NCBI RefSeq assembly: GCF_003148475.1
Contig: NZ_QGGG01000004.1
Span: forward strand, 1-64,000
From: Pseudaminobacter salicylatoxidans
GTDB lineage: Bacteria > Pseudomonadota > Alphaproteobacteria > Rhizobiales > Rhizobiaceae
Length of the DNA: 64,000 nucleotides
Direction: 5' to 3'
Part shown: positions 11,556-23,356 of the stretch, piece after piece
How positions within the stretch are numbered: position 1 is the first letter of the stretch
Layout: each line of letters begins with the position of its first letter
Notes under the pieces: model-generated
What the model was told of the DNA's origin: nothing
The model's database searches: none
Seen by the model: the letters and a program-made list of their open reading frames with translations, nothing else
Made by a program: the position numbers and the translations under genes

Positions 11556-13829
11556 TTACAGCGGGATGCCGCGGTCATCGGCGAAGGTCTGCAGCAGCGC
11601 GCGCATCGGCAGATCGACCCGCGGACCCCCAAGATTGTCTTCCATGAACGCCTTGATCTCGTTCACGGGCAGTTCGCACAGCATCGCCTTCACCGGGCCG
11701 ATCGAGGCCGGCGACATGGAGATGGAGCGGTAGCCGAGGCCGATCAACGCCATGGCCGAGATCGGCTTGCCGGCAAGTTCGCCGCACAGCGTCACCGGCT
11801 TGTGGTGGCGCCGCCCGATATCGGCAATATGCTTCAGCACCCGCAGGAACGGCACCGACAGTTGATCGAAGCGATCGGCAAGCTGGGTATTGCCGCGATC
11901 CGTGGCCATGACGAACTGGAACAGATCGTTGGAGCCGACCGAGACGAAATCCACCGCCTGCATCAGTTCGTCGAGCTGCCATAGCAGCGACGGCACCTCG
12001 ACCATGGCGCCGACCTTCAGGCTGGTGGGCAACAGATGGGCGAAGCGCGACAGGTGACGCACCTCGCGGTCGATGATTTCGCGCGCCTGGGCGATTTCGC
12101 CCAGTTCCGTCACCATCGGCAGCATCAGCTTGAGCTCGCGCCCGCCGGCGGCCTTGAGCAAAGCCCGGACCTGCGAGCGCAGCAAGCCCGGCCGGTCCAG
12201 CGTCAGGCGGATGGCGCGCCAGCCCAGCGCCGGGTTTTCTTCATGCGCCGTGTTCTTGAAGTAGGGCAGCACCTTGTCGCCGCCGATGTCGATGGTGCGG
12301 AAGGTGACGGGCTTGCCCTGCGCGGCGTCGAGAACGTCGCGGTAAAGCCTCTCCTGCGCTTCCGCGCGCGGGAATGTCGAGGCCACCATGAACTGCAATT
12401 CGGTGCGGAACAGCCCGATGCCGTCAGCGCCGGCATCGGCGAGTTGCGGCAGGTCCACCGCCAGGCCGGCATTGATGAACAGGTCGATATGGACGCCGTC
12501 CTTGCTTTTCGGCGGCCTTGTGCGCAATTCGCGGTAAAGCTCCTGCCGGCGCGCGCGGAACCGCACCTTCTCGGCAAAGGCCGCTTCCACATCGGCCTGC
12601 GGACGCAGATGCAGCGTGCCATCCTCGCCATCGACGATGATGGCGTCGCCGTTCTCGGCCATGGACACAGCGCCCTTGGCCTGCCCGACGACGGGAATGC
12701 CCATGGCGCGCGCAACGATCACGACATGGCTGGTGGCCGCCCCGTCTTCCAGGACCAGCCCGCGCAGCTTGTCGCGCGGATAGTCGAGCATCTCGGCCGC
12801 GCCCATGGAACGCGCAACGACGATGGCATCCTTCGGCAGCGCTTCGGCCACATCTTCGGGCGTTCCGCCCATCAACTGCCGCAGCAGCCGGTTGGCGAGA
12901 TCGTCGAAATCGCTCATCCGCTCGCGCAGATAGGGATCCGTCATGTGCAGCATGCGCGCGCGTGTGTCGCTCTGCACCTTCTCGACTGCGGCTTCCGCCG
13001 TCAGGCCGTTGTGGATCGCCTCTTCGAGACGACGCACCCAGCCGCGATCGTTGGCGAACATGCGATAGGCTTCCAGCACCTCACGATGCTCGCCCTCGAA
13101 GGCGACCTCGCGGCGCTCCAGCATGTCGTCGATGGAAAGCCTGAGCGAGCCGAGCGCCGTTTCCAGCCGGCGCAGCTCATGCTCGCTGTTTTCATTGAAA
13201 AGATTGGTGACGACGATGCGCGGCTCATGCAGCACGACATGGCCGAGCCCCACGCCCTCGTTGAAGGACAGGCCCTTGATGGTGGCCGACCGGCGCAGGT
13301 CGAGCTCCAGCCCGCCATGGCGCGTCAGCCGCGCCAGATCGCCCGTAGCGATCATCTCGGCAATCACCATGGCCGTGGTTTCCAGCGCCTCGACCTCTTC
13401 CTCGCGGTAGTGGCGCTTGGTGCGGTTCTGGACAACCAGAACGCCCAGCGTGCGTCCCGCCCTCAGCACCGGCACGCCGAGGAAGGAGTGGTAGATCTCT
13501 TCACCCGTCTCCGGCAGGTAGGCGAAGGCCGGATGTTCCTGCGCATTGGAAAGGTTGAGCGCGCGGGCGCTGGCGGCGATGGTGCCGACAAGGCCCTGCC
13601 CGAGCCGCAATTGCGCGAGGTGGACCGATCCGGGGTTGAGGCCTTCGGTGGCGTAGAGTTCCAGCACCGAGTCGGCGCGCAGGACATAAAGCGAGCAGAC
13701 TTCCGCCACCATGTTCTGGGCGATGTCGTGCACGATTCGGTCGAGTCGCTCCTGCGGCTCGAGCGGCTCTGCCATGAGCTCGCGCAGCCGTCTCAACAGA
13801 ACGCGGGGACCGCCAGCCGTGTCACGCAT
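11556..13829 (-). CDS. ptsP: Phosphoenolpyruvate--protein phosphotransferase PtsP (EI-Ntr)
   Basis: 757 residues. It has an N-terminal GAF sensory domain (about 20-150), then the enzyme-I phosphohistidine swivel domain with the SHVVIVARAMGIPVVG motif carrying the active histidine, then the PEP-binding TIM-barrel domain (GIGLFRTELQFM, LPMVTELGEI, SVGSNDLFQF). This is EI of the nitrogen-related phosphotransferase system, which passes phosphate from PEP to NPr and EIIA-Ntr and has a regulatory rather than sugar-transport role. The ATG at 13829 is preferred over an upstream TTG because GGAG lies nine bases before it and the family starts with MRD..GGPRVLLRRL. lysC lies 78 bp upstream on the same strand, as in other rhizobia. 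Confidence 0.96.
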   Translation of the reverse strand: MRDTAGGPRVLLRRLRELMAEPLEPQERLDRIVHDIAQNMVAEVCSLYVLRADSVLELYATEGLNPGSVHLAQLRLGQGLVGTIAASARALNLSNAQEHPAFAYLPETGEEIYHSFLGVPVLRAGRTLGVLVVQNRTKRHYREEEVEALETTAMVIAEMIATGDLARLTRHGGLELDLRRSATIKGLSFNEGVGLGHVVLHEPRIVVTNLFNENSEHELRRLETALGSLRLSIDDMLERREVAFEGEHREVLEAYRMFANDRGWVRRLEEAIHNGLTAEAAVEKVQSDTRARMLHMTDPYLRERMSDFDDLANRLLRQLMGGTPEDVAEALPKDAIVVARSMGAAEMLDYPRDKLRGLVLEDGAATSHVVIVARAMGIPVVGQAKGAVSMAENGDAIIVDGEDGTLHLRPQADVEAAFAEKVRFRARRQELYRELRTRPPKSKDGVHIDLFINAGLAVDLPQLADAGADGIGLFRTELQFMVASTFPRAEAQERLYRDVLDAAQGKPVTFRTIDIGGDKVLPYFKNTAHEENPALGWRAIRLTLDRPGLLRSQVRALLKAAGGRELKLMLPMVTELGEIAQAREIIDREVRHLSRFAHLLPTSLKVGAMVEVPSLLWQLDELMQAVDFVSVGSNDLFQFVMATDRGNTQLADRFDQLSVPFLRVLKHIADIGRRHHKPVTLCGELAGKPISAMALIGLGYRSISMSPASIGPVKAMLCELPVNEIKAFMEDNLGGPRVDLPMRALLQTFADDRGIPL

Positions 13830-13907
13830 CAGGCGTCGCTCCAAATGTCATTGGCCAGCGTGCATTGTGCCACACGCCGGCGAATGCGCGGACGAAAAAT
13901 CGTCAGT

Positions 13908-15161
13908 CTACTGCTTATCGAGCCCGTAGACGGAATGCAAAGTGCGAACGGCCAACTCGGTGTAAGGGCCGTCGATCAGGATGGAAATCTTGATCTCCGA
14001 CGTGGTGATCGCCCGGATGTTGATGCCCTTGTCGGCGAGCGCCTTGAACGCCGTGGCGGCAACGCCCGCATGGCTGCGCATGCCGATGCCGATGACCGAA
14101 ATCTTGGACATGCCCGCATCGTGCTGGACGGCGTCGAAGCCGATCTCCGGCCGAATCTTCTCCAGCACCGCCAGCGCCTTGTCGATGTCCGCCGACGGCA
14201 CGGTGAAGGTCATGTCGGTCGACTTGCCGTCCTCGGAGATATTCTGGACGATCATGTCGACATTGATGTTGGCCTCGGCCAGCGGGCCGAAAATGCCTGC
14301 GGCGACGCCCGGCCGGTCGGCGACCCGACGCAGCGAAATCTGCGCTTCGTCCTTGGCGTAAGCGATACCGGTGACGACCTGCTGTTCCACGATTTCATCC
14401 TCGTCGCAAATGAGCGTTCCGGGCGGATTGTCGAAATCCGCCATTCCGGGTGCGTCCGGCTCCACGAAGGAGGACCGCACGAAGGTGCGCACCCCATGCA
14501 CCATCGCGAGCTCGACAGACCGCACCTGAAGCACCTTGGCACCGAGCGAAGCCATTTCCAGCATTTCCTCGAAGGAAATGCGGTTCATGCGCCGCGCCTT
14601 GGGTTCGATGCGCGGGTCGGTGGTGTAGACGCCGTCCACATCGGTGTAGATGTCGCAGCGATCGGCCTTCACAGCGGCTGCGATCGCCACCGCGCTGGTG
14701 TCGGAACCGCCGCGGCCAAGCGTGGCGATGCGGTTGTCCGGCCCAATCCCCTGAAAACCGGCGATGACGGCCACCTGCCCCTGCTTGAAGCGCGAGATGA
14801 GCTCGGTGCCGTCGATATCGAGGATGCGCGCCGCGCCATGAGCGTTGTCGGTGCGGATCGGGATCTGCCAGCCCTGCCAGGAGCGGGCGTTGACGCCGAT
14901 ATTCTGCAGCGCAATCGCCAGCAGACCGGACGTGACCTGTTCGCCGGAAGCGACCACGGCGTCATATTCGCGCGCGTCGTGCATGGGGGACGCTTCGCGC
15001 GTCCAGGAGACCAGTTCGTTGGTCTTTCCGGACATGGCCGAAACGACAACCGCCACCTCGTGGCCGGAATCGACCTCGCGTTTGACATGGCGGGCCACAT
15101 TGCGAATGCGGCTGATGTCGGCGACGGAAGTTCCGCCGAATTTCATCACGATACGCGCCAT
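13908..15161 (-). CDS. lysC: Aspartate kinase
   Basis: 417 residues, typical of the alpha/beta-overlap type. The amino-acid kinase domain starts with MKFGGTSVAD and continues to about residue 240; two ACT domains follow (around ISLRRVADRPGVAAGIF and ISVIGIGMRSHAGVAATAF), which normally give feedback inhibition by lysine and/or threonine. It catalyses the first step from aspartate to lysine, methionine, threonine and diaminopimelate. The frame is open 117 bases further upstream, but the ATG at 15161 gives the conserved N-terminus. An alternative internal start for a beta subunit is known in some families; it was not examined here. It heads the lysC-ptsP-prfA-prmC gene string. Confidence 0.96.
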   Translation of the reverse strand: MARIVMKFGGTSVADISRIRNVARHVKREVDSGHEVAVVVSAMSGKTNELVSWTREASPMHDAREYDAVVASGEQVTSGLLAIALQNIGVNARSWQGWQIPIRTDNAHGAARILDIDGTELISRFKQGQVAVIAGFQGIGPDNRIATLGRGGSDTSAVAIAAAVKADRCDIYTDVDGVYTTDPRIEPKARRMNRISFEEMLEMASLGAKVLQVRSVELAMVHGVRTFVRSSFVEPDAPGMADFDNPPGTLICDEDEIVEQQVVTGIAYAKDEAQISLRRVADRPGVAAGIFGPLAEANINVDMIVQNISEDGKSTDMTFTVPSADIDKALAVLEKIRPEIGFDAVQHDAGMSKISVIGIGMRSHAGVAATAFKALADKGINIRAITTSEIKISILIDGPYTELAVRTLHSVYGLDKQ

Positions 15162-15584
15162 GTAAACCGGTCGCCCTCTACACTGCCCCGGAGACCTGCT
15201 GCTGCCACCGGAAAATCGAAACCAAAGCACCGCGAACAAACCGGGTGCCAAGCCGCGGCCTGAATAACCAAAACCCATGCGTTTCGCAAGACGCGCAATG
15301 CCGCGCCCGCAATGCAGTAAAGTCTGGCCCGACCGATTTGATGAAACATTGCTCCACGCCGCCGCAAGACCGACGGAGCGGCATCAACGCGATAGCCTCA
15401 CGATGAATGTCCCCTCGCCGCGCCCTGAACCAGGGGCGCGGAATGAAGCACGCCGGCTTCTCTCCCCCAAGCGGGGAAAGGACAGCCCCGAAGCCCGACG
15501 ACGTCTCCTCGCATCGCTATCGGGCAGTTCGTTTGGGCATGATCTTTCCCGAAAAGCGGCCTTCCACCCTTCGGGAATCACGAT
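15162..15584. other. Intergenic region upstream of lysC and downstream of secA
   Basis: 423 bp with no supported gene. It should contain the lysC promoter. A GC-rich imperfect hairpin, CCGCGCCCTG (15418-15427) with CAGGGGCGCGG (15431-15441), has one bulged base and no T-run on either strand. The end next to secA is a palindromic rhizobial-type repeat, listed separately. In several relatives, as far as I recall, ubiG lies here divergent from lysC; in this window it is 17 kb away. Confidence 0.5.

Positions 15585-15588
<4 letters not shown>
15533..15588. repeat. Rhizobial-type palindromic intergenic element at the secA 3' end
   Basis: The sequence runs from GGGCATGATCTTTCCCGAAA to CCCTTCGGGAATCACGATC. 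The two arms, with cores CATGATCTTTCCCGAA and TTCGGGAATCACGAT, are imperfect inverted copies around a short loop. The secA stop codon (15585-15587) lies inside one end. Elements of this look are common at gene ends in Mesorhizobium and relatives and may act as transcript-end hairpins. Confidence 0.6.
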
Positions 15589-18317
<2,729 letters not shown>

Positions 18318-18552
18318 CAAAAGGCCTTTCAGTTCGAATCTTGCCGACCGGATGCCGGCGCAACCCGCACAGGTCCATCTGAAACAGGTAACACCGAAAA
18401 GCGCCCGGAAAACGGTTCTGGACGCGAAGTCGAAGGACAGATAAGAGGGGCCTGAAGCGATGTCAACGTGGCAGCGTTGCTGTTGCCCCAGCCTAATTCA
18501 GCCATATTTGTGCTGATCTGAAGGTTTCTTCCATCCCACTGGAGAGTTTCTG

Positions 18553-19458
18553 ATGCCCCTTTCGTTCCGACGCGCCACGCTTGCCGGCCTCGGCGTGATG
18601 CTTGCGCTGGCCGCGCCGGCTGCCACGCAGGCCTTCGCGCAGGAAAGCAAGCCCGCTGCCGAGGCGCCGGCCAAGCCGGTCGACCCTGCCGCCGTGGTGG
18701 CGACCGTCAACGGCCAAACCATCACCGAAGGCGACCTAACCAGCGCGGAAAGCGACCTGGATCAACAGTTTTCGCGGCTTCCGGCCGAGCAGCGTCGCGC
18801 TGCCGCCCTGTCGGCAATCATCGAGATCCGCCTGCTGGCAGGGGAAGCACAGGCCAAGGGCCTGGACAAGGACCCCGAATTCCAGCGCCGCATGAAGTTC
18901 CTGCAGGACCGTGCCCTGCATAGCCAGGTCGTCGAGCAGGAAGTCGCCAAGGCGATCACCGACGACGAGATCCGCGCCCGCTACGACAAGGAAATCGCCG
19001 CCGCGCCGGCCGTGAACGAGGTTCACGCCCGTCACATTCTGGTGAAGACCAAGGAAGAAGCCGAGGCCATCATCAAGCAGCTCGACGGTGGCGCCAAGTT
19101 CGAGGACATCGCCAAGGAGAAGTCCAGCGATGCGGGCTCGGGCGCCAATGGCGGCGACCTGGGCTATTTCGGCCCCGGCCAGATGGTGCCGGAGTTCGAA
19201 AAGGCCGCCTTCGCGCTGGAGCCGGGCTCCTACACCAAGGAGCCGGTGCAGAGCCAGTTCGGCTGGCACATCATCAAGGTGGAAGACAAGCGCGCCCAGC
19301 AGCCGCCGGCATTCGACCAGGTGAAGGAGCAGGTGCGCTCGCTGCTGCTGCGCGACAAGTATTTCGCGCTGGTCAAGTCACTGCGCGGCGCGGCCAAGAT
19401 CGACGTCACGGACCCCGAACTGAAGAAGTCCGTCGATCAGATCGACCAGGGCAAGTAA
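18553..19458 (+). CDS. Periplasmic parvulin-type peptidyl-prolyl cis-trans isomerase
   Basis: 301 residues. A signal peptide (about 1-29, ending QAFA) is followed by an Ala/Pro linker and a SurA-like N-terminal helical region, then a PpiC rotamase domain at about 155-245 (VHARHILVKTKEEAEAII, GGDLGYFGPGQMVPEFEKAA, QFGWHIIKVED). It probably assists folding of exported and outer-membrane proteins in the periplasm. It has a GGAGAG ribosome site before its ATG. The gene is divergent from secA and is closed by a clear intrinsic terminator, so it is likely monocistronic. Confidence 0.93.
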   Translation: MPLSFRRATLAGLGVMLALAAPAATQAFAQESKPAAEAPAKPVDPAAVVATVNGQTITEGDLTSAESDLDQQFSRLPAEQRRAAALSAIIEIRLLAGEAQAKGLDKDPEFQRRMKFLQDRALHSQVVEQEVAKAITDDEIRARYDKEIAAAPAVNEVHARHILVKTKEEAEAIIKQLDGGAKFEDIAKEKSSDAGSGANGGDLGYFGPGQMVPEFEKAAFALEPGSYTKEPVQSQFGWHIIKVEDKRAQQPPAFDQVKEQVRSLLLRDKYFALVKSLRGAAKIDVTDPELKKSVDQIDQGK

Positions 19459-19493
19459 ACAGCCATCGGGCCCCTTCGGGCCGACCGGATCGG

Positions 19494-19526
19494 AAAAAGG
19501 GTCGCGGCTTTCGCGGCCCTTTTTTG
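19494..19526 (+). terminator. Rho-independent terminator of the parvulin gene
   Basis: The stem GGGTCGCG / CGCGGCCC (one T-G pair, loop GCTTT) is followed directly by TTTTTT. It begins about 40 bases after the stop codon. Confidence 0.88.
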
Positions 19527-19555
19527 TTGACGCGGTACTTTCGGCGATCCGTTTC

Positions 19556-20962
19556 TCAGGCCTTGACCGCCACCCCGCTCAGCCGCCAGGCGGCAAGGAA
19601 ACCGGCGAACGCCATCGGCAAGGCGGTGACGAAAACCCAGATCGCGGTCGCTTGCGCGCTGGCGACCGTCAGCCCGCCGCCGAACCCCACGAGATTGGCG
19701 GTCGCGCCCGCGATTGCCGCGCCGACCGCGCCGCCGGATTGGCGCACGGCAATGAAGGCCGAGGCGCCGATGGCGCGGTCTTCATCGGCGATCACGCCCA
19801 GAAGCCGCCGGTTCATCAGGCTGGAGGAAAAGCCAAACCCCGCGCCGACAGTCGCGGCTGCAGCAATGACGAAGGCCAGCGGGGCGCTGTGCATGAACAG
19901 CGCAAGCATCGCAACCCCGAGAAGAATGCATATCGCGCCGCGGCGGATCGCGCGTTGCTCGCCGATGCCGCCCGAAATACCCGCCACGGTGAAGGCAGCC
20001 AGCGTCCACGACAAAGCCTGAATACCGACGATATAGCCCGCCGCCAGCGGCGACAGGCCATGAAGCGTCTGCAGGATCGCCGGACCATAGACGGTCAGCC
20101 CCATGGAGGCGGCCGTGAGGGCGAAAAGCGCTGCATAGCCGGAACCGCAAATCGTCCGCAGGTCCCCCGCCTGGTGCGGCAGCAACCGCACTTTGGCCGT
20201 CGCGTCTATCCGCAGGACAAGGGCGAGAATGGCAAGGCCCAGCACCACGAGTGCGACCGTCACCGCCGGCTGAGGAACCATATCGGCCACCGAGATCGCG
20301 GTGACGCCGAGGCCCAGCGTGATGAGCTGTAGCCATGGCACGCCTGTCCGCCCCTGCGATTTCACGGTGCCCTTGAGCAGGAAGGGCGCGGCGGCGCCGA
20401 ACAGCAGCGCCTGCGCGGCAAACAGCCAGAACACCGAGCGCCAGTCGCCTGCCTCGGCAAACAGGCCGCCCACCAGCGGACCGAGAACGGTGGCGACGCC
20501 CCAGACCCCGGAGATCGAGGCGAACACGCGCGCCAGATGCCGTTCGGGGAAAAGCATTGCCGTCGCGACCATGGCAAAGCCCGCGATCCAGCCGCAGCCG
20601 ATGCCTTGCAGGATGCGGCCGGCGAGAAAGGTGCCCATGTCGGGCGCAGCCGCGCTGAGCGCGCAGCCTGCGGTCAGGACGAGGCCGGCGATGGTCGTGG
20701 CAAGCCGCAGGCCGAAGATTTCGGAAAGCCTGCCCGAACTTGCGCCCGCCAGGATCGCGCCCACCAGAAAGCCGGCGACGGCCCAGCTGAAATAGGCATA
20801 ACCGCCAAGCTCGGCGCCGACGCTCGGCATGATCGTGGCCGTGACCAGCGTGTCGGCGGCGTTCAGCCAGATACCGAGGCAGATCAGCGCAAAGCGGGGC
20901 AGCCTGCCTTCCGCGAACAGGTCCGCCCATCCGGTTTCGGCGCGTTGCGACAATTGCGTCAT
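19556..20962 (-). CDS. MFS transporter (probable drug exporter) paired with a TetR regulator
   Basis: 468 residues, about 12-14 hydrophobic helices. Motif A-like sequence GRLSEIFGLRLATT follows helix 2, and AGRILQGIGCGWIAGFAMV resembles the antiporter helix-5 motif. The upper frame extends into sequence that is antisense or shadow to the regulator gene, so the ATG at 20962, with AAGGA six bases upstream, is the supported start. It lies about 107 bp downstream of the TetR gene on the same strand, and both are probably transcribed from the promoter that carries the double palindrome at 21730-21768. The likely role is efflux induced by the TetR ligand; the substrate is unknown. Confidence 0.85.
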   Translation of the reverse strand: MTQLSQRAETGWADLFAEGRLPRFALICLGIWLNAADTLVTATIMPSVGAELGGYAYFSWAVAGFLVGAILAGASSGRLSEIFGLRLATTIAGLVLTAGCALSAAAPDMGTFLAGRILQGIGCGWIAGFAMVATAMLFPERHLARVFASISGVWGVATVLGPLVGGLFAEAGDWRSVFWLFAAQALLFGAAAPFLLKGTVKSQGRTGVPWLQLITLGLGVTAISVADMVPQPAVTVALVVLGLAILALVLRIDATAKVRLLPHQAGDLRTICGSGYAALFALTAASMGLTVYGPAILQTLHGLSPLAAGYIVGIQALSWTLAAFTVAGISGGIGEQRAIRRGAICILLGVAMLALFMHSAPLAFVIAAAATVGAGFGFSSSLMNRRLLGVIADEDRAIGASAFIAVRQSGGAVGAAIAGATANLVGFGGGLTVASAQATAIWVFVTALPMAFAGFLAAWRLSGVAVKA

Positions 20963-21069
20963 GCTTCGTCCTTCTCGTGGAGACGGGAAACTGGACGCTG
21001 CGGCCCCGGATCGCAATGCCTCAATTTCCGCAATGCGGCGGTCCAGCATTTTGTCGGTCACGCGGCTGC

Positions 21070-21666
21070 TTATGCGTCGGCGAGAATACCGTGCATGATG
21101 GCGCGGATGGCCACGCGGGTCGTTGCCTCGTCCTCGCCGATGCGCCCCGTCAGCAGATGCACCCACGCATATGAGGCAACGAGATCGGCCACCACCGTAG
21201 GCTCGACATCGGCGCGCACCTCGCCCCGCTCGATGGCGCGGGCCACCATGCGCCCGGTGTGGGCACGCCTGTTGTGGGCATATTCGGTGAGTGCGGTCGC
21301 CGCCGCCTCGTCGCTCTGGGCCTCGGCGATCACCGAGCGGAAGATGCTGCCGGCAGGTGTGTCGCGCCAGTGCTGGAACAGCGCCTGTACGAACTGGACG
21401 AAGTCCTCTTCCAGATTGCCGGTATCGGGATTGTCGACGCGCTTCTGGCGCTGGTAGACGTCGATCAGCAGGGCAGCCTTGCTCGGCCACCAGCGATAGA
21501 TGGTGGGCTTGCCCGCCCGCGCGCGGCGCGCCACCGCCTCGATGGAAAACCCCGCGTAACCAGCCTCCAGCAATACCGCCTCCGCCGCCTCGCGGATGGC
21601 GTCGGCACTGGCCGGATTGCGTTTTGCGCCGATGGAGCGGCGCGTCTCCTCCATATTCGCGGTCAT
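21070..21666 (-). CDS. TetR/AcrR family transcriptional regulator
   Basis: 198 residues. The N-terminal helix-turn-helix domain is clear ([19 protein letters not shown], then [16 protein letters not shown] and [12 protein letters not shown]). The rest is the variable ligand-binding and dimerisation domain. The ATG at 21666 is chosen because GGAG lies six bases before it; an in-frame ATG at 21717 has no ribosome site and would place coding sequence in the promoter. Two palindromic operators lie 64 to 102 bp upstream between this gene and the divergent small membrane protein, so it probably represses itself, the downstream MFS gene and the divergent gene. Confidence 0.9.
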   Translation of the reverse strand: MTANMEETRRSIGAKRNPASADAIREAAEAVLLEAGYAGFSIEAVARRARAGKPTIYRWWPSKAALLIDVYQRQKRVDNPDTGNLEEDFVQFVQALFQHWRDTPAGSIFRSVIAEAQSDEAAATALTEYAHNRRAHTGRMVARAIERGEVRADVEPTVVADLVASYAWVHLLTGRIGEDEATTRVAIRAIMHGILADA

Positions 21667-21729
21667 GTCTCCATCCCGATTCCGATACCCCCGAAAAATT
21701 TCCCGGAACGATAACATGACGGCTTGACG

Positions 21730-21768
21730 AAACGAAACGGTTCGTTTTATTTAACGGAACGTTCCGTT
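21730..21768. promoter_or_regulatory. Double TetR-type operator between divergent genes
   Basis: Two palindromes lie side by side: AACGAA-ACGG-TTCGTT (21731-21746, one extra matching base each side) and the perfect 16-bp AACGGAACGTTCCGTT (21753-21768). Their centres are 22 bp apart, about two helical turns, so two dimers could bind the same face of DNA. The position between the TetR gene and the divergent gene at 21784 fits autoregulation. Confidence 0.8.
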
Positions 21769-21783
21769 TCGATATAGGTTCTC

Positions 21784-22017
21784 ATGCCCTCCCCCACCCG
21801 CTTCTCCCGCCCGCGCTTTGCGCTGCTCGTGCTGCTTGGCGTCTATCCGCTCATCACCGCATTGCTCTACATCGTCTTCCCGCTGACCAGCGGCTGGACG
21901 ATCTGGCAACGCACGCTCGTCATCGTGCCGATCATGGTCACGTCGATGATCTGGGGTCTCATTCCGGTGCTGCACAAGCTGTTCCCCGGCTTCATCAATC
22001 CCAAGGTCAGGCTCTGA
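21784..22017 (+). CDS. Small two-TM membrane protein, divergent from the TetR gene
   Basis: 77 residues: a short basic N-terminus, one membrane helix (about 13-34, ending in FPLTSGW), a turn, a second helix (about 43-65) and a short tail FPGFINPKVRL. No known enzymatic domain. The pattern (VLLGVYPL...W..RTLV..P.MV..M.WG.IP.L) resembles the membrane tail found after antibiotic-biosynthesis-monooxygenase domains in some proteobacteria, here as a stand-alone protein; that resemblance is from memory and is an inference. It starts 15 bp after the double palindrome, so it should be part of the TetR regulon. Confidence 0.75.
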   Translation: MPSPTRFSRPRFALLVLLGVYPLITALLYIVFPLTSGWTIWQRTLVIVPIMVTSMIWGLIPVLHKLFPGFINPKVRL

Positions 22018-22106
22018 TCCGTCCTCAGGCACGAAAACGCCTTGCGCGGTTTCGCGCTATCGGGCAAACGGAGCCACGGTTTGCGCTCCATGCCTGACGA
22101 GGTCCC

Positions 22107-23348
22107 ATGTCCGAGACGATTTCCCCTCTCGCGCCCAAGAAATATCCCAAAATGCCGGCCATTGAAGGCGTGCGCATCGCCACCGCCGAAGCCGGTATCA
22201 AGTACAAGAACCGCACCGATCTTCTGGCCATGGTGTTTGACGAAGGCACGACCGTTGCCGGCGTCTTCACCCGCTCCAAATGCCCTTCCGCTCCGGTCGA
22301 TTTCTGCCGCGAGAGCCTTCCCGGCGGCAAGGCGCGCATTCTGGTCGTGAATTCCGGCAACGCCAATGCCTTCACCGGCAGACGAGGTCGCGAGACCACC
22401 AGCATGACCGGCAAGGCCGCTGCCGCTGCTGCTGCCTGCACGGTTGGCGAAGTGTTCCAGGCTTCCACCGGCGTGATCGGCGAGCCGCTCGACGCCTCGC
22501 GCTTCAGCCATCTCCTGGCCGGTATGGTCAAGGACGCCAGGGCCGAACAGTGGACCGAGGCCGCCAGGGCGATCATGACCACGGACACCTATCCGAAGGT
22601 GGCAACCGCCACGGTGAAGCTGGGTGACGTCGATGTGACCATCAACGGCATCGCCAAGGGCGCCGGCATGATCGCGCCCGACATGGCGACGATGCTTTCC
22701 TTCGTCGCCACCGACGCCCCCATCGAGGCGCCGGTGCTGCAGGCGCTGCTGTCCAGGGGCGTTGCGCCGACCTTCAACGCGGTGACGGTCGACAGCGATA
22801 CCTCCACCAGCGACACGCTGCTGCTGTTTGCGACTGGTGCTGCGGCCAGGCGCGGCGCGCCGAGGATTTCGGATGCCAAGGACGCGAGGCTGGCGCAGTT
22901 CAAGCGCGCGCTGAACAAGATCCTGAAGAACCTCGCCTTGCAGGTGGTGCGCGACGGCGAAGGAGCCCGCAAGCAGGTGGAAGTGACCGTCACCGGCGCG
23001 AAGTCCGCGCGTTCGGCCAAGCGCATCGCGCTGTCGATCGCCAATTCGCCGCTTGTCAAGACGGCCGTTGCCGGCGAGGACGCCAACTGGGGCCGCGTCG
23101 TCATGGCTGTCGGCAAATCCGGCGAGCCTGCCGACCGCGACCGCCTGTCGATCTGGTTCGGCGACAACCGCCTGGCCGTCGATGGCGAGCGCGATCCGAC
23201 CTATTCCGAGGAACAGACCTCGGCCTATATGAAGAAGGATGAGATCCGCATCCGCGCCGACATCGGCATCGGCCGTGGCAAGGCCACGGTCTGGACCTGC
23301 GATCTCACCAAGGAATATGTTGCCATCAACGGCGACTATCGGAGCTGA
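22107..23348 (+). CDS. argJ: Bifunctional ornithine acetyltransferase / N-acetylglutamate synthase
   Basis: 413 residues. ArgJ transfers the acetyl group from N-acetylornithine to glutamate (and can use acetyl-CoA), closing the cyclic arginine pathway in the cytoplasm. The precursor cleaves itself between Ala194 and Thr195 in [16 protein letters not shown]; Thr195 becomes the catalytic nucleophile of the beta chain. The N-terminal [13 protein letters not shown] and the C-terminal INGDYRS end are typical. The GNAT gene follows 8 bp downstream and mutT overlaps that, so the three probably form an operon. Confidence 0.97.
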   Translation: MSETISPLAPKKYPKMPAIEGVRIATAEAGIKYKNRTDLLAMVFDEGTTVAGVFTRSKCPSAPVDFCRESLPGGKARILVVNSGNANAFTGRRGRETTSMTGKAAAAAAACTVGEVFQASTGVIGEPLDASRFSHLLAGMVKDARAEQWTEAARAIMTTDTYPKVATATVKLGDVDVTINGIAKGAGMIAPDMATMLSFVATDAPIEAPVLQALLSRGVAPTFNAVTVDSDTSTSDTLLLFATGAAARRGAPRISDAKDARLAQFKRALNKILKNLALQVVRDGEGARKQVEVTVTGAKSARSAKRIALSIANSPLVKTAVAGEDANWGRVVMAVGKSGEPADRDRLSIWFGDNRLAVDGERDPTYSEEQTSAYMKKDEIRIRADIGIGRGKATVWTCDLTKEYVAINGDYRS

Positions 23349-23356
23349 AGCGCAGC

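Noticed and set aside
12036-15263. Very long plus-strand open frame across ptsP and lysC
   Set aside because: It spans two well-supported genes on the other strand and has His/Arg/Asp-rich shadow composition.
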